This document shows, one piece after another, positions 19,895-30,790 of a stretch of DNA of 64,000 nt. Both the position numbers and the translations under genes were made by a program. The stretch is from Umbellularia californica. Lineage: Eukaryota > Streptophyta > Magnoliopsida > Laurales > Lauraceae. The notes below the pieces were generated by a model that was not told the origin of the DNA, made no database searches, and saw nothing but the letters and a program-made list of their open reading frames with translations. The stretch lies in NCBI GenBank assembly GCA_028538565.1, contig JAPQWN010000002.1, positions 61,017,699 through 61,081,698 of the forward strand, in the 5' to 3' direction. Numbering within the stretch: position 1 is the first letter of the stretch; each line of letters begins with the position of its first letter.

Positions 19895-22398
19895 TGTTGA
19901 CACCAAAAAAGTCAATATGTCTCCTCAACATCAAGAAGCCTCCTGAAGCTGCATCCTACTAAAAATAGGCAAGGCTACTTCAAGCATCAGATTTTGTTAG
20001 AATCAGATAGAAACTGAGAGATCCTTCAAGACAGCTAAAAGAGGGGTACACCTGAGGTTTCGGGTCATTCCGACAACGTTTGGCCCAACTTCACCGCTCC
20101 GACAGCTAAACAGGCGCTCCCGGCGGTAACATCATCAAAGACACCAAAACTTTGATCAAAGCCTACGGATGACGCCAGAATGTCTCCGAAGGGCTCCATG
20201 CCAAATTTCAAGTCAAACCGACAACGTTTGACCCTCCATCAATGCTCGAGCAGCAAAATCAAGCCTCCCGGCGGCGGGAACCACCGAAGCCATCACTCAT
20301 CAAAGAAAATACATGAGTGGCTTCAACATGCTTCCAAAAGGCTGCACGTCAAATTTCAGGTCATTCCGACAACGTTTGACCAGGTTTCGATGCTCCGAGA
20401 GAAAATCAAGCCTACCGGCGACGGAGCAACCCGAGACCATGACATCCAAAACGGAGCCCATGGAACGTCTCAAAATGACTCCAATAGGCTCCCCGTCAAA
20501 TTTTAGGTCAATCGGACATCGTTTGACCACATATCAAAGCTCGACATTTTCCCCGCAGCAAAATCAAGTGAAGCATCGATGGGACCCTAAACGGCTTCAA
20601 AACTCAAATAAAAGCCCATGGTTGGTCCTATCCACTGGTCAAGAAGCTTCACCTCAATTTTCAGGTCATTCCGACATCGTTGGACCTAGTTTCGACACTT
20701 GACGGAAAATCGACTACAAAGTCTTCGACTTTCCCGAAAAATAGGAAAATTTGTGCTCCGATTTCACAAGGGTTCTCGTCAAGATTTCTCCAAGAAAATC
20801 AAGTAAATAATTGAGGAAAAATCTCAAGAAAAATACAGAAGAAAAAAGGAACGAAAAAGATGAAAAAACGGCCGAAAACGACGTTCGGCGACCAAACGGG
20901 CCGAAGCCCTATGGTCGCCGGCGACCCTGGGTGCATGGTCGTCCGGCGACCCTGGAAATCCGGGTCGCCGGATTTTGCGCTGAATCTTCCGTTTTCCGAT
21001 TCTTTTCGCGTTTCGGGTGTTCTGGCCTCTGTGATTTTCGGAAAATCCAATGTTTGGTGCTTCAAAACGACTGATCTTCGTCGACATCTCGGATCCGCCG
21101 TCAAAAGCATGAAATCATCACCGATCACCTCAAGATCGCCAACCGGCTGACCAAGAAAGTGCACTTTCTGTCCGTCCGATCGTGAAATCGACAAGACAGA
21201 CGTCACCGGCCCACCAACATCAATCAATGTCTGAAATTGCATCGCAATCCGACATCAAATAATGCATGGATCCACCCGTGATGATCGCAAGAAGAATCTC
21301 AAAAGGCGCAGCACGGCCGGCGACTGTTCACATGCCTTGGTAACCACTTAATGTCGTTAATTGACCCATTAAAACAGTCATTAACTCATTATTTTGGACG
21401 GCCCAATCAGAACCAAGCATTTGGGAGTTACAAATCCAAGCAATCATGGCATTAAACCCATGAAACTCCCATCATCATGAAGCATAAAGGTGATTAAATG
21501 CCCACTACCTTCATCGACCAATCACAAGCCTTGAAAAAGGAGTTACAAAATCGATTTGTAACTCCTCATCAATTCTTTCATCATGGCCATCAATGCCAAT
21601 AAACACCTCATGGCTACCAAAAGCCTATAAAAGGAGGTCCATTCTAAGAAGAAAGCATGATGAAAAGAGATCCCAAGTGCAAGCTCTGAAAATTCAGAAA
21701 ATCCAAGAGAGAGACGAAGTTCTGCTACTTTACTCCCGAAAGCACCACAAGGTGATCAATGTCCCTTGGGGGGCCACCCCCCCAAGGTCACCTCCTTCTC
21801 CAACATGGCCTAAACGCGGCTTTTCAGCCCGTTTACTTGGTTTTTCATTGGATATAGGACCTTCTCTTGGTCCTTGTCCTTTAAAAAACTGAGGTTAGGA
21901 GGCAAGCCAAAGAATCAAAGCATCACATGTTCTCATTTGAAGGACGATGGCAAAGCCCATACATGACTTGCGACCGTCGATCTCAACGTGTCCCCACAAT
22001 CTCCTGAGAAGTTAGATCCCTTTTCTTCCTTTTCTATTGTAGTTTGTATTTCTTAAAGAGACAAAAAGAAATCATAATTCTTGTCTTTCATATTTGATAA
22101 GTTTTGTAAAAATCGCCTTTCACGGCAAACAAACAAAAACGCCTCTTACGACATTCTAAAAACTTGTCTCTTTTCTTAATATTTATGCAATTTGAAAAGT
22201 TAGAAAAAAGGATTGATTTCCTTTCCACTTGCGAAGGTGAATTTCCGAATTATCACAATTCCAAATTCCAAGTAGAAAGTATATCTGGCATACCCGTACA
22301 AAAATGTTGATGCCCGAGATTTTCCCTCCTCCGCCGAGACCCAGGTCAGCCCCCGGGGTGCGGAAGGAGAGGACGGAAGATTTCTTTCGGGTCCATCA
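19895..22398 (+). repeat. 3' LTR of Tat C, 2,504 bp
   Basis: Starts TGTTGACACC after the polypurine tract and ends GGGTCCATCA. It aligns along its length with the LTRs of A, B (inverted) and D. A TATA box TATAAAAGG is at 21626-21634. It contains the GC-rich palindromic motif GGTCGCCGGCGACC near 20915. Its end is closer to that of B (GGGTCCATCA) than to A (GCGTTCCATCA), so B and C may be the same subfamily. Open frames on both strands (for example 20799-21242) have no recognisable product. Confidence 0.88.
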
Positions 22399-22400
22399 GT

Positions 22401-22405
22401 CGTAC
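22401..22405 (+). other. Target site duplication of Tat A, left copy (right copy 45436-45440)
   Basis: CGTAC directly precedes the 5' LTR of A and directly follows its 3' LTR. This proves A is one insertion. The five bases start only two bases after the end of C and overlap the probable GTCGT duplication of C (22399-22403). Confidence 0.9.
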
Positions 22406-25001
22406 TGTTGACACCAAAAATGTCACTTTGCCTCTTCAACATCAAGAAAGCTGCATGAAGTCGCAACCTGCCATAAATAGGCAATGCAATTTCTCCAAAA
22501 AATCAAATCTTGTCAGAATCAAACAAAAACTGCAAGATCCTTCAAGATAGCCAAGAGAAGAGTACACATGAAGTTTCGGGCCATTTCAGAATCATTTGGC
22601 CTAACTTCGCTTCTCCGACAGCTAAAATGGCGCTCCCGGCGGCGACATCATCGGAGACGTCAAAACTTCGATCAGAGCCTACAGATGACTCCAGCATGTC
22701 TCAAAAGGGCTCCATGCCAAATTTCAAGTCAAACCGACAACGTTTGACCCTCCATCAATGCTCGAGTAGGAAAATCAAGCCTCTCGGCGGCGGGAACCAC
22801 CGAAGCCTTCGCTCATCAAACCAAGTGCATGAGTGGCTTCAACATGCTTCCAAAAGGCTGCACGTCAAATTTCAGGTCATTCTGACAACGTTTGACCAGG
22901 TTTCGATGCTCCGAGAGAAAATCAAGCCTACCGGCGGCGGAGCAACCCGGGACCATGACATCCAAAACGGAGCCCATGGAACGTCTCAAAATGACTCCAA
23001 TAGGTTCCCCGTCAAATTTCAGGTCAATCGGACATCGTTTGACCACATATCAAAGCTCGGCATTTTCCCCGCAGCAAAATCAAGTGAAGCATCGACGGGA
23101 CCCCAAACGGCTTCAAAACTCAAACAAAAGCCTATGGTTGGTCTTATTTATTGCTCAGGAGGCTCCACCTCAAATTTCAAGTCATTCCGACATCGTTTGA
23201 CCAAGTTTCAGCTTCTGGCGGAAAATCAGCAGCTCTACGCGACAAAGTCTTCGGCTTTCCCGGAAAATTAGAAACTTTGCACTCTAAAAATGCAAGGATT
23301 CTCATCAGGTTTCCTACAGGGAAATCAAGCCAATAAATGAGAAGAAATGTCAGGAAAAATACAGAAGAAAACGGCGACGAAAAAGACCTCAAAACGACCG
23401 CAAAACGGGCTCCGAAGGGAAAAATTCCCCCAAGGTCGCAGGCCCCTGCGACCATGGCCCATGGTCGCCGGCGACCATGGAAGTCCGGGTCACCGGATTT
23501 TCCGCCGGTGACCCGTTTTTCCGTCTTTTTTCGCGTTTCGCGCACTTTGGCCCCTGTGGTTTCCTGAAAATGTGATTTTTAGTGCTTGAAATTGACTCAT
23601 ATCCTCCGACATCCGTCAAAATCACGAGTCAACCTCCAAAAGCATAAAATCATCATTGATCGCTCCAAGATCGCCAACCGGTCGACCAAAAAAAGTGCTC
23701 TTTCTGTCCGACCGATCGAGAAATCGACAAGACAGATGTCACCGGCCCGCTCTTAGCTATCAATGTCTGAAGTTACATGTTCATCCGATGTCGATCAGCA
23801 TGAAGATCCATCGATGATCATCGCCAGAAGAATTCCAGAAGACACGGCACGGCCCCCGACTCTTCGACTGCTCGGCGACCAATTAATGTGGTTAATTGAC
23901 TAGCTTTATTATAGTCATTAATTCATTTCTTTGGACGGCCCAATCAGAAGCAAGCATTTGGGAGTTACAAGTCAATTGATTCATGGCATTTAAACCATGA
24001 AACTCCTCCCATTATGGTAATTAAGGTGATTAAAAGCCCTTAATCTCCATCGGCCAATCAGATTCAAGGAAAAAGGAGTTACAAAATCAAGAAATAAATC
24101 TTGTAACTCCTCCCATTAAAGCCATTAAGGCTCATAAACCCTCCTAAATGGCTACCAAAAGCCTATAAATAGGAGAGCATTCCATTGAAATGAGGATCAG
24201 AAAATCGAGATCGATCGATCGGAAAGAATCCAGAGCTCGTATCCAGAGAAAGAAAAAAGAGAGAAAAAAACTCTGCTGAAGTTCTGCACCGGCCACCACT
24301 ACAAGGTGACAAAAGTCCCTTGGGGGGCACCCCCCCCCCCCCCAAGGTCCTTGCCTTCTCCTGCTGCCTCCAATGGCTTAGACGTGGCTTTTCAGCCCGT
24401 CTACTTAGCTTTTTATTGGACATAGGACCTTCTCTTGGTCTTTGTCCTCTAAAAATCTGAGGTTATAGCCAAGCCAAGCGAATCAAGAGCATCCTCTGTT
24501 CTCATCTGCATGGATGACGGCGAAGCCCACACATGGCTTGCGACCGTCAATCTGAACGAGTCCCCCACAATCTCCTGAAAAGTTAGATCTTCCTTTTCTT
24601 GCTTTTCATTGTAGTTTGTATTTTTCTAAAAGAGACAAAAATCACAACTCTTGTCTTTTTCATTATTGATGAGAATTGTAAATCGGCTATAAACGCCAAA
24701 ATCGGCTATAAATGCCAAACAAAATCGCCTTTCACGGCAAACTAAGAAAATGTCTCTTTTCTTAAATATATGCGCAATGGAAAACTTGAAAGAAGTTGAT
24801 TTCCTTTTTACTTGCGAAGGTTGATCTCCGGATTACCACTTGCAATTCCAAGTAAAATAGAAAATCTGGCACACCCACCCAAAAAAAAAAATGTTGATGC
24901 ACGCTTCAGGCCCGCCAGGGCGCGAAAGGGCCGGACCCGACGGACTCCCACGTTCCGCCGACCCCGGTAGTCGCCACGGCGCCTCGGAGCGCGTTCCATC
25001 A
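22406..25001 (+). repeat. 5' LTR of Tat A, 2,596 bp
   Basis: TGTTGACACC...GCGTTCCATCA. It has a TATA box TATAAATAGG at 24164-24173, followed closely by GAGAGCATTCC. It holds a run of C (24330-24343) and the palindromic GGTCGCCGGCGACCATGG near 23464. The region after the TATA box (about 24190-25001) would be transcribed as R/U5 and includes two CGGCTATAAA units and a GC-rich end. No gene within. Confidence 0.95.
24164..24173 (+). promoter_or_regulatory. TATA box of Tat A 5' LTR
   Basis: AGCCTATAAATAGGAG is a strong plant TATA box. It recurs at 44602-44611 in the 3' LTR, and as TATAAAAGG in C (21626) and B (58965-58973, minus strand) at the equivalent place. Confidence 0.75.
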
Positions 25002-25004
25002 AGC

Positions 25005-25023
25005 TGGCACACCCGGTGGGACT
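25005..25023 (+). other. Primer binding site of Tat A
   Basis: TGGCACACCCGGTGGGACT begins three bases after the LTR end. Element B has TTGGCATACCCGGTGGGAC in the same place. TGG at the start fits pairing with a tRNA CCA end; I do not assign the tRNA. Confidence 0.75.
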
Positions 25024-25251
25024 CGTTCATTTGAGAACACGGTGCTCGGAAATGGAATATTTGCATACCATATTTTTGCTCTATGCTTATACTTCTTCTC
25101 CAGATTCCTTGGCTACTTTCTAGCTGGTGGCCTATGTTGGATTTTGCACCCAAAAAAAAATGAGATGGGATTTTTTGGAAATTTCTACTTCTTTAAGTTT
25201 GTTTCCATTCTTTCTCTTTTCAAAAAAAAAAATTTGGTTTTCTTAGTTTGA

Positions 25252-26300
25252 ATTCAAAATTGAGAAACTTTGATCCTATCCTATCGTTCTTTGGTGCTTG
25301 CAGAAATGTTGAGCCCGTTCGACTAAGGTTTTGGGCCATCGTTTCTCTTCGATGAGTTCATTAGAGATTTCAAAAAAAAAAGAAAATCAAAAAATCAGTT
25401 TTCTTAGTTCTGATTCAAAATTGAGAAGCTTTGATCCTATCCTATCGTTTTTTGGTGCTTGCAGAAATGTTGAGCCCGTTCGACTAAGGTTTTGGGCCAT
25501 CGTTTCTCTTCGATGAGTCTATTTGGGATTTGAAAAAAAAGACATAGACCACTAAGGTTAAACCAATTGCGTTCTTTGATCACGATTGATTCAAGAAAAG
25601 CCTTGTCCAGAGTGTGGAGACAGCTTGACTGTTCTAGGCAAGGGTCCTCCAAACGGGTTCATTAAGTAATCCTACCCTTACCTGGGGGCAATTCTATCAA
25701 TTGAGGTTTCATAAGACCGGGTTAGGAGGCCTATGTGTACTCTCTCGTCTTTAAATCTTAAAAAAAAAAAAAAAATCAAAAAATAAAAAAATTTTCAAAA
25801 AAAAAAAATCTTAAACAAAAAAAAATCAAAATAAAAAAAATAAAAAAAAATATTTTCAAAAAAAAATCTTCAAAAAAAAAATAGAAATAAATAATCTTAA
25901 AAAAAAAATATATATATATATTTTTTAAAAAAAATTAAATAAATAAAAAAAAATAATATCATTTAAAAAAAAAATCTTCAAAAAACTCGTCACTTTTGAT
26001 TTCAGATCTGAGAAATTTTGGTTTCTTCTTTTCTAAGCACTGGCGCTCGCGGAAATCACCGAGACCGTGTTCAGATTGGGTACCATTTGCTCTCCTTGAT
26101 GGAACCAATCTTGACATTTCAAAAAAAAAAAAAAACTCTCGTCATTTTAGATACAGATCCGAGAAATTGTGGTTCCTTCCCTTCTGGGTACTGGTGCTCG
26201 CGGAAATCGTTGAGCCCGTATTCGGATCGGAATACCATCTGCTCTCTTTGATGAATCCAATCTTGACATTTCAAAAAAAAAAGAGAATCCCATCTCATGG
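25252..26300 (+). repeat. Tat A leader: tandem repeats and A-rich block
   Basis: Two copies of a 161-bp unit start at 25252 and 25413 (ATTCAAAATTGAGAARCTTTG...GCAGAAATGTTGAGCCCGTT...TTCGATGAG). A diverged pair with period about 151 starts near 26003 and 26154 (CAGATCYGAGAAATT...GCTCGCGGAAAT...CATTTCAAAAAA). Between them 25755-25985 is almost pure A with some T. Element B has the same kind of units on the minus strand (45480-46450 and 57900-58060), more copies. The leader from 25024 to 26628 has no convincing gene. Confidence 0.8.
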
Positions 26301-26628
26301 ATGCAATTTCCAACATTTGTGCCTAGCAATACTGGTACGCCCTTTCAGGGTCTACTGTATTTGCGACCGGCACATTTGTAACTCCAACCTTATATTTGAC
26401 TTACCTCGAGCAAGCCTTGCTTCTCGATAAGTCGAATTTAGGTTTACAATTGCTTCTAGCAGCCACTGGAACGCTCATTCTGGGCTCACCATACTTGCTA
26501 TCAGAACAATTGTACCATCTATGGCTTTTTGCCTTCTTCATGTCGCTTGGGTCGTATCCTTTGAGCGATTTGAAAAGACAACCATAGAAATTCCCATTTA
26601 TGATCATTATTCTTGTGATTACTAATGG

Positions 26629-27592
26629 ATGTGGTCGTGTTTCAGAACCTTTTCGAAACTAACAATGGCAGCCTTAACCATTATCTTCGATGAGAACAAG
26701 CACCAACTCATGCTTCAACAGAAGCAAAGCACGCGCACCCATAAGCGCCCTGTCAGCTGCCGAAGCGTCAACTCCCTCGGCAACTCTCTGAACTCCGGGT
26801 CGACCTCGACTCCCCGGACTATCTTCTTTGGGACGCTGGGACCATTCCCACTTCCCGAAGAACAAGCTGCGCCTGCTAAAAAGCAGAAGATCGCCTCTCA
26901 ACGTGTCACTCCCGTGACACCAAAGGCGAGCGCCCAAAACCCCGAAGCCCGCGGCACCCCCGCGAAGCCTCATCCCACAAACAACCAGGTCTATCCCAAG
27001 ACTTGGTCTCCAAGACCTTCCCCAAAACAAAGAAGGTCTCAAATTTCCACCAAGCCAGCATACCTGGCCCCACTCAAAGAGAACCAGTTCTACCCTCTTG
27101 CCTACATGAAAGAGGAGAGACCCATCTCCAACCTGACTCCCAAGTCAACCCAGCATGAGCCGGCTTGTTCCTACAGGCCCAAAATCAGATCATGCATCAC
27201 CAGGCCTCTACAAGCACCTGCCAAGGCCTACACTCCTTCAGTTCGACCCTTCATCTCTACAGGGGCCGAACTCGAAAGGTTTAAAGCTTCGCTGCAACAG
27301 GCAAAGGACCGGGTCTGGATCCTGTCCTTGCCTAGCTACAAAGAAGACAGGCTCGGCTGCTGCGCCTGAGGGAGCACATCCTTCATCGTCAGAGCCCAGC
27401 CAGAGCTGACTGAAGCTCAAATCGCTCGTCGAGCACGCCGCCGTGCTTCATATCGACAAAAGAGACTAGAGAAGCAACGGACCCAGCCTCCTACACTTCA
27501 AGTCTCCCACAAATGGGTCGAAAAAGAAAGACCCGACCAAGTTGCTGCCGTCCATATGGTTGGAAAAACCAGAAGACGCCAAAGGTCAGCAT
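26629..27592 (+). pseudogene. Pre-gag frame of Tat A, function unknown
   Basis: A frame of 246 codons stops with TGA at 27367-27369, then stays open in phase to 27592. The part beyond the stop is rich in Arg, Lys and Gln (ARRARRRASYRQKRLEKQ), which looks like genuine protein, so the TGA is probably a nonsense change. The frame is basic and proline/serine rich, with no domain I recognise. The likely start is the second Met (MAALTIIFDENKH), near 26665. It lies just upstream of gag, at 23 bp. Some large Tat-clade elements (Ogre type) are known to have an extra frame before gag; whether this is related cannot be told by eye. Confidence 0.5.
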
Positions 27593-27615
27593 AAAAAATC
27601 CATGTCCGACGTCCG

Positions 27616-30600
27616 GTGACCCGTAGCGTCACCAGGACACAAAGACATCCCGAAGAATCTCCTGCCCCTTCAAGCCAAGGACGGGAGAGTAATCCTTCAT
27701 CAAGCTCTTCATCAAAAAGAATGAGCCCCAGCTCGGTCACCAGGACGATTTCTTCGTTCGAATCCCGAGGGATGAACGTCTTGGCTACAAGTTCTGAGCC
27801 GCCACCTCAGAATCCACCTCGAGATGATGCGCTCACACGCATCCAGCAGTTGGAACAAGGCCAGCAGAGGATTGAAACTCTGATGGAAAACCTTCTCCTT
27901 GTCGTCCAAAATCAGGTGAACAATGAGCCTCCTCCGAATCATAGCAATAACGAGGGAAATGGAGAAGAAAATGAGTCACGCGCCCTTACCAAAAAGGACG
28001 TAGACAGTATCCTCGCCAAAGCTAAAGAAGAGGATATACTCAAAGAGCATGGGATCAAGCCACCATATCCTTTATGGATGGACTCGGTCCCGTTCCCCAC
28101 AAAATTCGAACATCCTACTCTCCAGACATATACGGGGAAAGGATCGGCCAGACAGCACGTCATCCACTTCAAGATCTTGACGGGAGCTATCGCGGATCAA
28201 GATGCACTCAAGATTCGCCTCTTTGCAAGTACCCTAAAAGGTACGGCCTTCGATTGGTACTCAACTCTGCCGGAGAACTCCATTCAGAACTGGGCTATGC
28301 TGGAGACACGCTTCCTGACCCACTTCCAAGGTGAGGATCATCCTGTTACTATGGCTCAGCTCTGCAGCCTAAAACAGGGAGAGAATGAGTCAACTTATGA
28401 CTTCATTCACAAGTGGAAAGCAATGGCGTACAAATGCTCAGATGTACTGCCACAAGCGTCGCTAGTCGACATCTGCCGAAACAACATGAGAGCTAAAATC
28501 CGCTCCATGATCATCGGCAATAAATCAAAGAACCTGGGGGAACTCCTCGAAGCTTCCATGGAAGCTGAAATGGTGATCAAAGACCTCAACAGTCAGAAGT
28601 CATCAAGAAAAGAGCCAACCGCCATTGCAACCTCTAAACCAAAGAAGAAAGAGGTCCTTAATGTGCAAACCAAGTCAGCTCCTCAGCAACCAAAGAAAGC
28701 TGAAAATAGAGCTGCAGGTAAGAGACCTGAACTCTCTGATGCCTTCAAAGAGCGAGTAGAAAAGAAATATCCGTTCGATGAAGACGTCGAAGAAATCTTT
28801 GAGGCTCTCCTAGCAAATGGCAAACTCATTTTGCCAGAGCCCAAAAGACCTGGAGACGTTGGCAAAACCAATGATCCTCGGTACTGTCCATACCACCAGA
28901 TGGTCTCGCATCCTCTCAATCAATGCTTTGTTGTGAGAGAGAAGATAAACGAGATGTGGAAAAACGGAGTCATCACCTTTGACAAAAATTATGGCCCCGC
29001 CTCCGTCAACATGGTGTCACGTGGACAAACACCAAAATCACCGAAGAAGAAGATCACTACTTCATTCAAGGTGATAAAAAGAATTCAAACGTCCGAAGTG
29101 TTGGTTCCTTGCCCGACACCAGACGGACAACCCATATGGGTACATCCCGATCTCCTGGAAGACGAAAATTGGGAGATCGTCAAAACAAAGCCGACCGCTC
29201 AGCAGCGAAGGCAAGCCAAGAAACATCTCCTCAAGCTCAAACGGCAAGAGAAGACCCAGCCAAAACAAGAAGTCCATGAAAAGGCAGAGGCCTCCTCTAC
29301 CACTTCACTCGGGGCAACAGAAACGTCCCTTCCAGAGACTTCAAAGGCGGTAAGAAACTTCACTCTCAGTGATTTCATGCCACCTCAATTCAAAAAAGAA
29401 GCCATGCAGGGGGCATTATACTCTTGCAACTCGGTAGTTGGATTCTCCATTGATGGATACGAGTCCAGCGACACCGACGATGGATTCGAGCCCAACTACA
29501 CCGATGAGTGGGAGGAATCTCTTGAAACAGGAGAGTATCTCTCCGATGAAGAATGGGTTCATGAAACTCACCTTATGCCAGTAATCTGGTATAACCCTTT
29601 GCAACCATAAGGATCCTGGTCTGATGATGAAGAAGACCAAGAGGCTGCACAAGAAGATGCTGTTAACCCAGCACCTGTCATTGCTCCAGTGGAAATCAAC
29701 TATGATGAGCCACACGGAGAAGACGAAGAAGATGATCTGGCTCCCATGCCTGATCTTGAAGAATATGCAAGGATCTTGCAGCGTCTCGCTCTAGAACAAG
29801 AGCAAGATCGTGTTAACGAGCCTCCTCGCAACCCAGAGCCTGAAGTCCCTGAAGATAATCAGGTACATCCACCCTTAACTCCTGAAAATGGAGAACATTG
29901 CTGGATTGACGATCCTCTTACATCCGAGGATGAGTCTGACTCCGAGCAGGCAACATCTCCTATCAGAGCTTCCTGTAATGTAATATATCAGGACTATAGC
30001 TCTTCTGAAGCGTCGTCTGATGAGATCACTTACACACCGGCGACACCTAGCACCATATCTTCTGGGGCTACCTCGTCTCACGTGACTTTCACAGAGATGA
30101 CACCCTCTCAGGTTTCTTCTCCTGAGACTGTAACTTCAGAATATACATTCTTCCCGACTCATCATCATGAAGAAACCCAACTTGGGATGATGGATGGGTC
30201 AACGAAGAAGAAAAGCTGCTGGATGCTGTTCAGGACTTGCTCCCGGAAAATGCTCCGTGCAACACAATTACTGAGGATGGCAACTCTGCTGCAGATACAT
30301 CCCCAGTAGATGAAAAACGACAGCCTCTTGATCCTGAAGACAATCTTCCAAACGAAGATCCTTCTCAAGAAGCTCTCGAAGTTGGTAGAGGCACCCGCTC
30401 TGGCCGGGACTACCACAAGAATTACAACCAATCTTCCTTTACTTATGTAAATCCTTCAGGAAAAGATGTTGTAAGCGCCCCCAGTGGCAAAAACAATGAA
30501 CATGCAGGCCCCAAGGAGGCTTTCAAGTATGACTTGGTTGAGCACTTCAAACACATACCCGCACGTCTTCACATCCTAGACTTATTACGAATGTCTCCAC

Positions 30601-30790
30601 GCACTCGTGATAATCTCATCTCAGAATTACAAAAACTGAATGAGGATGTCGACAAACATGCCCCACAAGTCCTCCAAATTGAAATGAACTACCGGGTCAA
30701 AAACTCTGAAACTTCCTCAAAGGGAGAAAAGAGAAAAGCGAGGGATCATGCATCCAATGCCTTTCGGTTCAAAAGGCAGCCAGTGCAACC
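27616..30790 (+). pseudogene. gag: Tat A Gag and acidic linker, one stop and two frameshifts
   Basis: The frame starts MTRSVTRTQRHPEESP with a Ser/Pro-rich N-terminus and a coiled-coil-like stretch (IQQLEQGQQRIETLMENLL). The retrotransposon-gag region follows (about residues 175-310: HFKILTGAIADQDALKI, FDWYSTLPENSI), then a C-X2-H-X4-H-X4-C finger (CPYHQMVSHPLNQC, 28884-28925). A TAA at 29608-29610 stops it; the same frame continues with an acidic region (29611 to about 30180). Near 30181 one base appears to be missing, and the frame carries on one register over (30237 on, ending near 30780). A second shift near 30785 leads into protease. Gag and Pol were probably one long frame originally. 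Placement of the shifts is from reading and is approximate. Confidence 0.85.

Larger units (their letters stand above)
14931..22398 (+). mobile_element. C: Ty3/gypsy Tat-clade element, 3' part
   Basis: It holds the integrase C-terminal half, a long repeat-rich 3' region, an antisense spliced gene with an internal deletion, a polypurine tract and a 2.5-kb 3' LTR. Each part aligns with the complete element A (integrase at 34668-35704, 3' region 35705-42886, LTR). The 5' part lies left of copia and E1, outside the window. The 3' end (TCCATCA) abuts GTCGT, the probable right copy of its target duplication, then leader sequence of Tat element B. So C inserted into B. Confidence 0.88.

Noticed and set aside
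20799..21242. 147-codon minus-strand frame in the Tat C LTR, with counterparts in A, B and D LTRs
   Set aside because: Frames on both strands appear in the same GC-rich LTR block and change length between copies; no domain or consistent start.
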